Assembly: GCA_024743115.1 (NCBI GenBank)
Contig: JANSXC010000023.1
Coordinates: forward strand, 40,883 to 104,882
Source: a bacterium
GTDB lineage: Bacteria > Planctomycetota > UBA1135 > UBA2386
DNA length: 64,000 bases
Direction of reading: 5' to 3'
Below the pieces are notes generated by a model. The model searched no databases and was not told the DNA's origin. It worked only from the letters and a program-made list of their open reading frames with translations. The number at the start of each line of letters is the position of its first letter. The stretch's first letter is position 1. Of the stretch, positions 43,301 to 52,583 are shown piece after piece. Made by a program: the position numbers and the translations under genes.

Positions 43301-44645
43301 GATTGCGGATCTTGTCGAGCGAGGTTTCCCGCTGCAGCTGCAGGAACATGATGCGCCGCAGTTCGGGGACCGGCTGGAACACGGGTTCCTTGGCTGGCTC
43401 GCGTTGCGCGCGCTCGTAGATCGCGAGCAGCGCTTCGAGATGCTCTTCGCGCGACATCGAGTGGCCGGGCACGCGGTCGGCGAGCTGCTGCCAGAGGACG
43501 GGTTCGTCGAGGAAGCGGAGCATTGCCGCCGCGAGGTCGTCCGCGTCGCCCGCGCGACTCGCCACACCGGCGATCGCGCCGCGCTGCGCGACGGCGCCGA
43601 GATCGCTCGTGATGCAGGGTCGGCCGAGCTCGAAGCATTCGTCGAGCACGAGCCCGTAGGTCTCGATGCACGTGCTCGGAAACACGCCGACGTGCGGCGC
43701 CGTGGCGTGCAGTTCTGCCGCGTCGAATGCGCCGTGGAACGTGACGGGAAGGCCGTCCTTCAGCGGTTCGAGCTCGGCGGCGAACTTGGGGCTGTCGGCC
43801 TCGCCGAGCACGTGCAGTTCGGCGCGGCCCGGGCGTTGCTCGTGCACGCGGCGGAAGGCGTGCAGCAACACGTCGACGCCTTTGTGGCGGCCGATCGTGC
43901 CCCAGTAGGCGAAACGCAGCGGCGCGTCGCTCGACGGCGCGGGCAACGGCGCCATGCCGGTGAAGCGCGGGTGGTAGCCGAGCGGTAGCTCTTCGTAGCG
44001 GTCGCGCGGCATGCCCGTCATCGCCGCGAGGAGGTCCGCGGTCGAGCCGACGGCGACGAGTACCGCGCGTGCCAGCGCGACCTCCGCGCGGTAGTGGTCG
44101 GCGAAGATCTCGACGCCGGCCGCGAGTTCGTGCGCGGGTTCGTGGCCGTAGACGGGCACGCACGACGAGCAGCTCTCCGCGGACAGCGGCCGTTGGCACG
44201 AGTGGTCCTCGATCGCATTCCCGAGCCGCCGGCGGAACGCGCGCGGGCAGCTCGTGTAGTAGTCGTGCAGCGTGATGACGACCGGGATGTCGAGACGCGT
44301 TGCGATCTCCGCGAGGTTGCACGTCAGCCGCACCCAGTGATGGATGTGCAGCAGCTTGGGCCGCCACTTCTGCAGCAGGTCGCTGACGAGTTGTTCGACC
44401 TCGGGGTGCCACATCTTGGTGTGGTGGTCGAAGTAGAGATCGTTGCGGTGCACGCGGTGGACCGGAACGCCTTCGACGTCCTCCACATCGTCGAGTTCGA
44501 TCGCCGCACGCGCGTGCATCGATCCGGTCAGCACCTGCGCATCGAGCCCGTGCGCCCGCTGACGCTTCGCGATGTCGAGCAGGTACGACTCGGACCCGCC
44601 GCGACTCTCGGGGGCAAACTGGTGGATGACGTGCAGAACGTCCAT
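43284..44645 (-). CDS. Family 4 glycosyltransferase (GT-B fold)
   Basis: 453 residues. The N-terminal HQFAPESRGGSESYLLDIAKRQRAHG is the GT4 acceptor-side glycine-rich loop. The C-terminal half has LRFAYWGTIGRHKGVDVLLHAF, then VFPSTCIETYGLVLDECFELGRPCITSDLGA, the E-x7-E nucleotide-sugar-binding motif. A cysteine-rich insert (ESCSSCVPVYG) lies between the domains. It would transfer a sugar from a nucleotide donor to a cell-surface acceptor. Followed directly by an overlapping membrane-protein gene. Confidence 0.88.
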   Translation of the reverse strand: MDVLHVIHQFAPESRGGSESYLLDIAKRQRAHGLDAQVLTGSMHARAAIELDDVEDVEGVPVHRVHRNDLYFDHHTKMWHPEVEQLVSDLLQKWRPKLLHIHHWVRLTCNLAEIATRLDIPVVITLHDYYTSCPRAFRRRLGNAIEDHSCQRPLSAESCSSCVPVYGHEPAHELAAGVEIFADHYRAEVALARAVLVAVGSTADLLAAMTGMPRDRYEELPLGYHPRFTGMAPLPAPSSDAPLRFAYWGTIGRHKGVDVLLHAFRRVHEQRPGRAELHVLGEADSPKFAAELEPLKDGLPVTFHGAFDAAELHATAPHVGVFPSTCIETYGLVLDECFELGRPCITSDLGAVAQRGAIAGVASRAGDADDLAAAMLRFLDEPVLWQQLADRVPGHSMSREEHLEALLAIYERAQREPAKEPVFQPVPELRRIMFLQLQRETSLDKIRNHEGPV

Positions 44646-44697
44646 GGCGCGTCGGGATCCTAACCCGTAGCCGCGCTATGCCCGCGATCGAATCAGG

Positions 44698-46245
44698 TCA
44701 GCGGCCGGAGCCGAGCACGGCGCGGTAGTCGACGAGCGCGCGTTCGAGCAGGAAGCGCGCGTCGATGGCCGTGCCCTGGGCGTCCGCGAGCTGCGCCTCG
44801 CGCAGCTGAATCCGCAGGAGATCGCTGCGACCGAGCTCGAACGCGCGTTGTTCGGCCTTCACGAGCCGGTCGGCGAGCTCGACGCTGCGCTCCGTGGCCG
44901 TGAGCTGTTGCAGCGCAGCGCGCACAGCCGAACGAACGTCGAGGATCTCGTTGAGGATCTTGTCCCGCATGAACTGCTGCTCGAGCCGCAGGCGTGCGAG
45001 TTCGGCCGTCGCGCGCTGCATGCGGCCGAGTGCCGCGCGCCGCTGCGCCGGCATCTTGAGTTCGCCGCCGATGAACAGCTCGAGATCCTCGCGGTCTTTG
45101 TAGGGGCCGTTGCTCAGCGAGCTCGAGCCCTCGACGACGAGGTCGAGGTTCGGCAGACGATCGTTCTCTGCGAGAGCACGTTCGGTCTCGGTCTTGTCGA
45201 TCTCGAGTTCGAGGGCGCGCACCTCGGGCCGGTTCTGGAATGCCCGCACGAGGTCGCTCTCCGCGACTGGTGAGATCTCTCCCGCGACCGGTGTCGGGGC
45301 GGGCAGCATCTTCTCGTTCGCCACGATCGGGCGATCGTCGCCCGTGCGCAGGTAGAGCGACAGCAGCAGCGCGGCGCGCTGGAAGCCGCGCTCGGTCTTC
45401 GCGACGAGGATGTTCCGCTTCATGATCAGCTGCTCGTTGTCGGCGAGCACGATCTGTGCGAGGAACTGGCGGTCGACCGCGCGTTGCAGGCCCGCCTGAC
45501 GATCCGTCGCGAGCTTCAGCAGATCGCGGGCGATCACGAGCTTTCGACCCGCCGCGATCCAGCCGTAGTAGGCGCGGCTCGCGGCCTGCACGAACTCGAT
45601 GCGCGCCTTCTGGATCTTCGGCTCGGCCAGTTCGACCCCGATCTCGGCCTTGCGCACGCTGGCGCGGCGCTTGTCCGTATCGCGCCCGCGAAGGATCGGC
45701 ACGCGGGCGCCGAAGACGAGTTCGCCGCCGGACTGCGTGCGGCCGTCGTAGTAGTCGGGCAGGAAGCCGTCGCTCCAGCGATAGCCGCCGTAGATCGAGT
45801 CGCCGGTAGCGAGCGGTTGCTCGATCATGCCTTCCGCGACGGTCGTCTCGTAGAAGCCCTGCACGCGGTCGCCGACCTTCGCGGACAGCTGTGCGTCGAA
45901 TGACCCCATCGCCTGCGTCAGGCGACCGGTCGCGAGATCACGTTCGAGCAATGCACTCAGGAACGGTGGATAACGACTCGTGACCGAGTCGAGCACGGCC
46001 TCGAGCGCGAGTGGCTCAGCGGGCTCCGACGGTGCCGGTACTTCTGCTGTCGGGCGTTCGGTCGCCTCTGGAGTGCTGGCTCCGGACTTCGCCTGGGGGG
46101 CGAGGGTCGGTTCGACCGTGTCGCTTCCGACCGGCACGACGTACTCGAAGCGGTCCGGTGCCGGCTGGTAGGGCCACGGCGCGCAGCTCGCGGCGACGAC
46201 AGCGAGTGCGACGATCCCTGCGAGTGCATTCCGTGGCGCGGTCAT
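44698..46245 (-). CDS. TolC-like outer-membrane efflux lipoprotein
   Basis: 515 residues with a lipoprotein signal (VALAVVAASC, lipid-modified Cys21) and the long helical repeats of outer-membrane efflux proteins: FVQAASRAYYGWIAAGRKLVIARDLLKLATDRQAGLQ in the first half and VRAFQNRPEVRALELEIDKTE, LLRIQLREAQLADAQG in the second. It would form the outer-membrane duct of a tripartite system. Its start overlaps the HlyD-like gene's stop (ATGA); third gene of an ABC/HlyD/TolC operon. Confidence 0.85.
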   Translation of the reverse strand: MTAPRNALAGIVALAVVAASCAPWPYQPAPDRFEYVVPVGSDTVEPTLAPQAKSGASTPEATERPTAEVPAPSEPAEPLALEAVLDSVTSRYPPFLSALLERDLATGRLTQAMGSFDAQLSAKVGDRVQGFYETTVAEGMIEQPLATGDSIYGGYRWSDGFLPDYYDGRTQSGGELVFGARVPILRGRDTDKRRASVRKAEIGVELAEPKIQKARIEFVQAASRAYYGWIAAGRKLVIARDLLKLATDRQAGLQRAVDRQFLAQIVLADNEQLIMKRNILVAKTERGFQRAALLLSLYLRTGDDRPIVANEKMLPAPTPVAGEISPVAESDLVRAFQNRPEVRALELEIDKTETERALAENDRLPNLDLVVEGSSSLSNGPYKDREDLELFIGGELKMPAQRRAALGRMQRATAELARLRLEQQFMRDKILNEILDVRSAVRAALQQLTATERSVELADRLVKAEQRAFELGRSDLLRIQLREAQLADAQGTAIDARFLLERALVDYRAVLGSGR

Positions 46246-47672
46246 TTGCCGCCCTCCGAACTACCCTTCATGTCCTCGGGCTTCTTGACCGTTGGCGGGA
46301 AGCCGTTGAGCTGGCGCCAGACCTCGAAGCCGAGGGACACGCGGTCGAGCACGATCCAGCCCTTGGTGCGCACACCCTGGCGCAGCCATGGATCGCCAGG
46401 CCACGCGTGTGGGTTGACGTCGTGGGTGCGTGCCTCGGGGTGCTCCGGTTTTTCGACCGTCAGCAGCTTGCGCAGCCAGTCGACGATCGGGCCTTCGTTC
46501 TCGGCGAAGGGACGCTCGTCGGGCACGACCATGACGCGGAACTGGCCCGTGCCGTCGTCGGCACGGTCGATGAATGCGACCTTGCCACCGAACGTGCCGA
46601 CGGCCGCCGAGGGCCAGCCGACCCACTGGATCGCGGGCCAGCCCTCGAACTGCAGTCGCACGTGACGGCCGACGTCGATGAACGTGATGTCGTTGCCGTT
46701 GATCCAGAGCTCGACCGCGAGCTGCTTCGTCGCCGGCACGATCGTCGCGAGCGTCGTGCCCTTCTTGACGAAGCCGCCGCCTTGCCCGTTGGCGACCAGG
46801 TTCTGCACGTAGCCGTCGAGCGGCGCCTTGATCTGCTGCTGGCGCTGGCGCTCCAGATCGCGCTTCAGCTTCGGGATCGAGCCCACGGCGGTCGCGAGGT
46901 CGCCCTCGGCGCCGTTCTGCTTCGCCCTGGTTTCCTGCACCTTGACCTGCTCGGCCTTGGTGACGTTGTCCTTCTTGCTCTTCTTCGCCCGCAGTTCGGC
47001 CTCGGCGCCCGCGACCGCGGCGTTCTTTGCCCGCAGGTCGGCCTCCGCGACGCTGCGCTCCTGGCGTGCCTTCTGCACGTCGAAGCCCGATCCGATCTGA
47101 TCGGCGAACATGCCCTCGAACATCTCCTCGGCGAACTTCGCGAGCGCGAGCTTCTGCTTCGCGACCTCGACGGATTGCTTCGCCATGATCAGCTTTTGCT
47201 CGGCTGCGGCGATCTCATCATCGGCGAATCGGATCGCCGCTTCGCGGGCCTGCTCGGCGGACTTCACCTGGCGCTCGACTTCGTCGCGCTTGCGTTTCGC
47301 GGCGTCGCGTTTCGCGATCGCGGCATCGAGCTGATCCTGGAGACGGTCGAGGATGTCCGGGTCGTTGTCGGCGAGGTCGACGATCGGGTCGCCGGCCTTC
47401 ACGAGCTGACCCTCGCGCACGTGCCAGCGCATGATCAGACCCTCGGTGCGGGCCTGCAGTGGCATCGGGCGGTTGACGGGGTCGAGTTCGATCACGCGGC
47501 CAATGCCTGGGAGGTTTTGCTGCCAGGGCGCGAATGCGAGGACGAACGGCGTCACGACGAGGAGGATCAGCATCGCACGTCCGAACCTTCTCGTTACGCG
47601 GCGCTTGCCGGCGCGCTCGAGCGTCGGCAGCTCCATGACCGGGTAGTCGACGGGATCGCGGATCTCAGTCAT
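46242..47672 (-). CDS. HlyD-family periplasmic adaptor (membrane fusion) protein
   Basis: 476 residues. A short cytoplasmic tail and one membrane helix (AMLILLVVTPFVLAFAPW) lead into a half-lipoyl motif (ARTEGLIMRWHVREGQLVKAGDPIVDL). A coiled coil of about 180 residues rich in Ala, Lys and Glu follows, then the second half-lipoyl motif (IKAPLDGYVQNLV) and a beta-barrel region. It should bridge the ABC-like inner-membrane subunit and the TolC-like duct. It overlaps both neighbours by a few bases. Confidence 0.88.
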   Translation of the reverse strand: MTEIRDPVDYPVMELPTLERAGKRRVTRRFGRAMLILLVVTPFVLAFAPWQQNLPGIGRVIELDPVNRPMPLQARTEGLIMRWHVREGQLVKAGDPIVDLADNDPDILDRLQDQLDAAIAKRDAAKRKRDEVERQVKSAEQAREAAIRFADDEIAAAEQKLIMAKQSVEVAKQKLALAKFAEEMFEGMFADQIGSGFDVQKARQERSVAEADLRAKNAAVAGAEAELRAKKSKKDNVTKAEQVKVQETRAKQNGAEGDLATAVGSIPKLKRDLERQRQQQIKAPLDGYVQNLVANGQGGGFVKKGTTLATIVPATKQLAVELWINGNDITFIDVGRHVRLQFEGWPAIQWVGWPSAAVGTFGGKVAFIDRADDGTGQFRVMVVPDERPFAENEGPIVDWLRKLLTVEKPEHPEARTHDVNPHAWPGDPWLRQGVRTKGWIVLDRVSLGFEVWRQLNGFPPTVKKPEDMKGSSEGGK

Positions 47673-49341
47673 TGGTCGACCCCTCCGGGTCGGCGGCGAT
47701 CTTCGCCTTGGCGAAGTCGAGTTCGATGTCGATGCGGCGGTCGCATTCGGCGGCGACGTCGGGCGCCGCGGTGACGACGATGACGGTCCACTTGTGACGG
47801 CGATCGAGAAGGTGCTGAGCGATGCGTTGGCGCATCACGGGCGCGAGGCCGTCGAGCGCGCCGTCGATCAGCAGGAGTCGCGGCTCGCGCGCGATCGCGC
47901 GGGCCAACGTCAGTCGAATGGCCTGGCCTTGTGAGAGTGGCCGACCACGGGTCGCCAGCACGGTCTCCAGGCCGTTGGGCAACGCCATGACCTCGTCCCA
48001 CAGCTCGACGTCGACGAGCGCGTCGCGAATCTGCTGAGCACCCAGGTTTTCGCGGCCGAACGCGATGTTCTCCCCGATGGTGCCCTCCACGATCTCGGTG
48101 CCGTGCACGAGTGCGAAGTCGTCGCGCGTGTGGTCGAGCCGCAGCTGCCGTAGATCGAGCCCTTCGATCGTGACATGGCCCGAGCTCGGTTCGCGCAGCC
48201 CGTAGAGCACGTCGAGCAGTCGGCTCGCGCTGCCGCCGGTCGGCCCGAACAGCGCGACCCGCTGGCCGGACGCGACCGAGAAGGTGTACTGCCGTTCGCT
48301 CTCGCAGCAGACACCGTCGAGGTCGAGGCTGACGCCGTCCTCGGTTGGCTCGAGCGCGTCACCGGTCTGCCGTTCGAGCGGCAGGTCGACGAGCTTGCCG
48401 AGTTTGCCGGAGGCCGCGCAGACGTCGTAGAAGACCTGCAGCACATCGCCGAGCTTGGTGATGTTGACCACGATCGCGGTGACGATCAGTTCGCTCGCGA
48501 CGAGCTGACCGGGCGTCAGCTGCTGATCGATGACGAGAAAGCCGCCGATGCCGAGCACGGCGGTGCTGGCGATCACCTGCAGGCCGAACGCGCTGCAGAT
48601 CTGCCGGAACAGGATCCGAAAGTGGCGCTTGCGCGCGCCGATGTAGGAGTCCGCGAGTGCTTCGGCGCGGTCCTGCGCGAACGCGGCGCCGCCCTGCGTG
48701 CAGAACGCGGTCGTGTGCCGTGCCATCTCCTGCAGCCAGGCTGCGACCTCGTACTTGGCCGTCGACTCCGCGACGGCCGTCTTCACGCCGCCGATGCCGA
48801 GAACGAACACGAGGAACGCGATCGCGAACAGCAGGATGATGACGAAGCCGAACAGCAGCGGGTGGTAGAACCCGAGCACAATCATGCCTGCGGTCGTCGC
48901 GAGCACGATGTTGGTGCCTTCGAGGAACAGCTTCGTGCTGCTCTTCTGCACCGTCATCGTGTCGAAGAAGCGATTGACCAGTTCTGGGCCGTAGCTCTGG
49001 TCGAATGCGCGGATGTCAACGCGCGGCAGGCGCCACGACAGATCGCTCACGACGCGCACGAAGATGCGGCGCTCGATGATCTCCGCAACGAATCGCTGGA
49101 GCGTGCCGAGCAGTCCTTGCATCACGAGGCACCCGAGCAGGATGCCGACCAGCACGATCAGCGGCATCAGCAGCGTGCCGAACGTGATGTTGCTGATGAC
49201 CGCGTCGACCGTGAGCGGCACGGCCAGTGTCAGAACGGCACTCGCTGCGCCGTAGATGAAGATCGTCCGCAGGTCGGCGATCTCGGGGCGCAGGATGCGG
49301 CAGTACTGGCGCCAGGGCGTTCTTTGGACGGTCTCGGTCAC
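47665..49341 (-). CDS. ABC transporter-like membrane/nucleotide-binding protein with degenerate ATPase site
   Basis: 558 residues: a six-helix type I exporter membrane domain, then an ABC-type domain with the signature LSQGQAIRLTLARA. The catalytic residues are gone: Walker A reads GPTGGSAS (no Lys and a disturbed Gly), Walker B is LLLIDG (Asp kept, catalytic Glu replaced by Gly), the switch His is replaced in VVTAAPD, and the Q-loop has His (LVHGTE). The frame is intact and the fold elements are kept, so it is not an ordinary pseudogene. No N-terminal peptidase domain. The GTG at 49341 is the best start. First gene of the operon with HlyD and TolC genes. Confidence 0.85.
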   Translation of the reverse strand: MTETVQRTPWRQYCRILRPEIADLRTIFIYGAASAVLTLAVPLTVDAVISNITFGTLLMPLIVLVGILLGCLVMQGLLGTLQRFVAEIIERRIFVRVVSDLSWRLPRVDIRAFDQSYGPELVNRFFDTMTVQKSSTKLFLEGTNIVLATTAGMIVLGFYHPLLFGFVIILLFAIAFLVFVLGIGGVKTAVAESTAKYEVAAWLQEMARHTTAFCTQGGAAFAQDRAEALADSYIGARKRHFRILFRQICSAFGLQVIASTAVLGIGGFLVIDQQLTPGQLVASELIVTAIVVNITKLGDVLQVFYDVCAASGKLGKLVDLPLERQTGDALEPTEDGVSLDLDGVCCESERQYTFSVASGQRVALFGPTGGSASRLLDVLYGLREPSSGHVTIEGLDLRQLRLDHTRDDFALVHGTEIVEGTIGENIAFGRENLGAQQIRDALVDVELWDEVMALPNGLETVLATRGRPLSQGQAIRLTLARAIAREPRLLLIDGALDGLAPVMRQRIAQHLLDRRHKWTVIVVTAAPDVAAECDRRIDIELDFAKAKIAADPEGSTND

Positions 49342-49584
49342 GATTGGGGCGGGCGACAAGGGTGACAAGGTGGCGTGGCGAACGCGATTAAGGCGCCCCG
49401 ATCCGCGGCCCAAGCGAAACCGCCCCAAATCCGGGCGGATTTCGGAGGGGACCACGCGGGTCCGGTGCGGCCGGTGGTCGAAGCTTCGGTGGCACCGTGC
49501 TCTTGTGGCTGATACAAAGGGACTTAGGACCCTATCGAGCGCCCACCGGGCGATCCTGTAGTGGGTCGTACTGCGCCTGTCACG

Positions 49585-50262
49585 ATGACGACCCTCGATC
49601 CGATCGACCCCGAGGAACGGCCGGCCGACTTCGGCTTCCTGCTGCTCGCGGCGATCTTTCTGGCGTCGCTCGTGGTCTGCAATCTGATCGCGCAGAAGTT
49701 CCTGACGGTCGACCTCGGCTTCAAGGTGTTCGTCCTGTCAGCGGGATCGCTGCCCTATCCGATCACGTTCCTCGCGACGGATCTGATCTCGGAGATCTAC
49801 GGCAAGTGGCGTGCGCGCATGGTCGTGTGGTCGGGGTTTGCCGCGTCGCTGTTCACGCTGCTGGCGCTGTGGCTCGGTAGCCAGTTCGACGCGATTCCGG
49901 GTAGCCCGGTCTCGGACGAGACCTACGACGCCGCGTTCGCGAACACCTGGCGCGTCATCGGCGCGTCGATGGTGGCCTACCTCGCTGCGCAGTTCGTCGA
50001 CGTTCGCTTGTTCCATTTCTGGCGCGCGCTGACGAACGGTCGGCACCTCTGGTTGCGCAACAACGCGTCCACGATCGTCTCTCAGCTGTTGGACTCGGCG
50101 CTCGTCGTGTTCGTGCTGTTCGCCGGCGACAAGCGCATCGGCGAGATGGCCGGCATGATCTTCGACCTCTGGCTGTTCAAAGCCCTGGTCGCGATGTTCG
50201 ACACGCCGCTGTTCTACTGGGGCACCGCGCTGATGCGGCGTTGGCGGCCGGCGCGACTCTGA
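49585..50262 (+). CDS. yhhQ: YhhQ/VUT-family queuosine precursor transporter
   Basis: 225 residues with six hydrophobic helices and the family marks VVCNLIAQKF near the N-terminus, AGSLPYPITFLATDLISEIYG, YLAAQFVDVRLFHFW and WLRNNASTIVSQLLDS. YhhQ takes up queuosine precursors (preQ0/preQ1) across the inner membrane. A GTG eight codons upstream is an alternative start. The 243-base divergent gap before it contains no other gene, and I could not recognise a preQ1 riboswitch in it. Confidence 0.9.
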   Translation: MTTLDPIDPEERPADFGFLLLAAIFLASLVVCNLIAQKFLTVDLGFKVFVLSAGSLPYPITFLATDLISEIYGKWRARMVVWSGFAASLFTLLALWLGSQFDAIPGSPVSDETYDAAFANTWRVIGASMVAYLAAQFVDVRLFHFWRALTNGRHLWLRNNASTIVSQLLDSALVVFVLFAGDKRIGEMAGMIFDLWLFKALVAMFDTPLFYWGTALMRRWRPARL

Positions 50263-50271
50263 GGTTCGCGG

Positions 50272-50790
50272 TTAGTCGCGGTCTTCGGGCGTCACATCGA
50301 TCGCCGCGTCCTCGCCGGTGCGCGCGGCGAGTGGTGGGCCGTCGTCGGGGGCGCCGAGTAGCCACGCGGCCTCGCGCGACATGCCGACGAGCAGCGTGTA
50401 GACGCCGAGGGGGTCGAGCGCGAACTTGCGGCATCGCAGCAGCAGCCAGTCCTTGCCGCCGCCGATACCCGGGTCGAGGCGATCGGGTAGCGCGCGGCGC
50501 AGGCGCAGCGTGATCTCGCCGTTGGCCGATGGCGGTTCGATCGAAGCGACGTCGGCCCAGCGAATCGGATGCTTCTCGTAGACCAGGCCGTCACTGTCGA
50601 ACGCGAGCGGCGAGGGACGCCGCGCGGTGTGCCAGTAGCTGGCCCACGAACCGATGAGCAAGCAGACGAAGTACCACATCCGCTCTGGCTGGAGCCCCGC
50701 CAGCACGACGCTGCCGATGCTCGCGGCGACGGTGGCCAGCAGCCAACCCTTGGAGGTCGCGCGCGGCAGTTCGATCGTTCGTGCGAACAT
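50272..50790 (-). CDS. Small membrane protein with PH-like region, function unknown
   Basis: 172 residues. Two hydrophobic helices near the N-terminus (LLATVAASIGSVVLAGL and MWYFVCLLIGSWASYW) are followed by a soluble part starting SPLAFDSDGLVYEKHPIRWADVASIE, which resembles the bacterial PH-like domains found next to such helices. No function can be assigned. It ends ten bases from the convergent YhhQ gene and starts five bases after the arginyl-tRNA synthetase gene, so it may be co-transcribed with that gene. Confidence 0.7.
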   Translation of the reverse strand: MFARTIELPRATSKGWLLATVAASIGSVVLAGLQPERMWYFVCLLIGSWASYWHTARRPSPLAFDSDGLVYEKHPIRWADVASIEPPSANGEITLRLRRALPDRLDPGIGGGKDWLLLRCRKFALDPLGVYTLLVGMSREAAWLLGAPDDGPPLAARTGEDAAIDVTPEDRD

Positions 50791-50795
50791 GCGGG

Positions 50796-52526
50796 CTACA
50801 TCTGCCCCGGTGCGGGGATGCCCAGAAGATCGAGTGCAGTCGTCAGCAGGCGGCGCGCGGCGTCGACGAGCACGAGGCGGGCGTCGCGGACCGCTGGCTC
50901 GGCGCCGAGCACGTGGTGTTCACGGAGGTAGCTGTGGATCTCGCCGGCGAGCGCGAGCGTGAAGTTGGTGATCGCGCTCGGTTCGCTCTGATCCGCGGCG
51001 CGCTGGACGACAGTGCCGAAGTCCATCATCGTGAGCAGCACGCGCTCGGCGTCGACCAGTTGCGCGAAGTCGATCGCATCGATCGCGGGCACCGGCGTCT
51101 CGGCCTTGCGCAGGATCGACGACAGGCGCGCGCATGCGTACTGCACATAGGGGCCGGTGTCGCCCTCGAACGCGAGCATCGAGTCCCAGTCGAACTTGAC
51201 GTCCTTGATACGCGACGCTTTGAGGTCGTTGAACACGATCGCCGAGACGCCGACCTGCTCGGCGACGGCGTCGGCGTCGGGCAGGTCCGGGTTCTTCTCG
51301 GCGATGATCGTGCGCACCTTCGCGACCGCCTCGTCGAGGATCTCGTCGAGGAACACCGCATTGCCGGCGCGCGACGCGAACTTCTCCCACTTGCCGGCCT
51401 CGCCGCGGCTGAGCACGAGTCCGAACGGCACGTGTTCGACCGCGTCCGCGATGCCCTCCTTCATCTTCTTCAGCACGCCCTTGAGCTGGTCGAAGTGCAG
51501 CTTCTGCTCGGCGCCGACGACGTAGAGGATGCGAGTCGGCGAGAACGTCTGTTCGCGGTAGAACACCGCCGCGAGGTCGCGCGTGTGATACAGCGTCGTG
51601 CCGTCGCTCTTGCGCAGGATGCACGGCTGTTTGATGCCCTGCTCCTTGAGCCACACGACCTCCGCGCCGTCGCTCTCCTCGAGCACGCCCGCTTTGGTCA
51701 CGCGTTCCATCGCGCCTGCCATCTTGTCCTCGAAGAACGACTCGCCCGTGATGTGATCGAACGTCACGCCAAGCCGGTCGTAGGGTCCTTGGAACGCCTT
51801 GAGCGACTCGTCGCGCAGCATCTGCCACATGCGACGTTCTTCGTTGTCCTCACCGCTCTCGAGCGCGCGGAAGTGAGCCGCGGCCTCCTCGTCGAGCGCC
51901 GGCTCGGCTTCCGCGGCCTTGCCGTAGCGCTTGTAGAGCTCGAACATGTAGCGCATCGGCGAGGCATGCAGTTGCTCCTCGTTCCCGAAGCGCATGTAGG
52001 CCGTCATCATCTTGGCGAACGGCATGCCCCAGTCGCCGAGGTGGTTGATGCCGTGCACGGTTGCGCCGAGGTGGCGGTGGATGCGACGCAGCGAGTTGCC
52101 GATCACCGTGCTACGCATGTGGCCGATGTGGAACGGCTTGGCGATGTTCGGCGAGCTGTAGTCGATACAGACGACCTGGTCCGTCGACTCCGCGGGGCCG
52201 TAGGGCGCCGCTTCGTTCTGCACTGCGCCGACGACTTCTTGTGCGAGCGCCGCACGCTGGAACCGGAAGTTGACGAACGGTCCGGCCGCGCTCACCGACT
52301 CGATGACGTCATCCGGCGTGATCGCCGTTGCGAGCTCGCCCGCGAGTGCCGGCGGCGCCTTCTTGGCCGCCTTTGCGAGCTGGAACGCGCCCAGCGCGAC
52401 GTCGCCGTGATCACGGTTCTTGGGCGGGCCGAGCCTGACACCGGGTTCGGCGGCGGCGCGGTCGATGCCGAGCGCTTCGAGGGCGGCGAGCACGCGGTCG
52501 TGCAGATGGCGGTGCAGTCGAGTCAC
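50796..52526 (-). CDS. argS: Arginyl-tRNA synthetase
   Basis: 576 residues, the normal length for bacterial ArgRS. The class I signature is YSSPNIAKPFHIGHMRSTVIGN (HIGH motif), followed by GINHLGDWGMPFAKMM. Late in the protein, KFASRAGNAVFLDEILDEA is the KMSKS-equivalent region, and DWDSMLAFEGDTGPYVQYACARLSSILRK belongs to the anticodon-binding domain. It charges tRNA-Arg using ATP. Start is the GTG at 52526; the long open frame beyond it overlaps a divergent gene and is non-coding. Confidence 0.96.
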   Translation of the reverse strand: MTRLHRHLHDRVLAALEALGIDRAAAEPGVRLGPPKNRDHGDVALGAFQLAKAAKKAPPALAGELATAITPDDVIESVSAAGPFVNFRFQRAALAQEVVGAVQNEAAPYGPAESTDQVVCIDYSSPNIAKPFHIGHMRSTVIGNSLRRIHRHLGATVHGINHLGDWGMPFAKMMTAYMRFGNEEQLHASPMRYMFELYKRYGKAAEAEPALDEEAAAHFRALESGEDNEERRMWQMLRDESLKAFQGPYDRLGVTFDHITGESFFEDKMAGAMERVTKAGVLEESDGAEVVWLKEQGIKQPCILRKSDGTTLYHTRDLAAVFYREQTFSPTRILYVVGAEQKLHFDQLKGVLKKMKEGIADAVEHVPFGLVLSRGEAGKWEKFASRAGNAVFLDEILDEAVAKVRTIIAEKNPDLPDADAVAEQVGVSAIVFNDLKASRIKDVKFDWDSMLAFEGDTGPYVQYACARLSSILRKAETPVPAIDAIDFAQLVDAERVLLTMMDFGTVVQRAADQSEPSAITNFTLALAGEIHSYLREHHVLGAEPAVRDARLVLVDAARRLLTTALDLLGIPAPGQM

Positions 52527-52583
52527 GCGGAGAGTCTGCACGCCGGTTCGCCGTGGGCAAGCACTGGCTACGATGCCGGCGTG

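Noticed and set aside
49342..49584. Possible preQ1 riboswitch before the YhhQ transporter
   Set aside because: YhhQ genes often have one, but I could not find the preQ1-I or preQ1-II conserved blocks in this leader.
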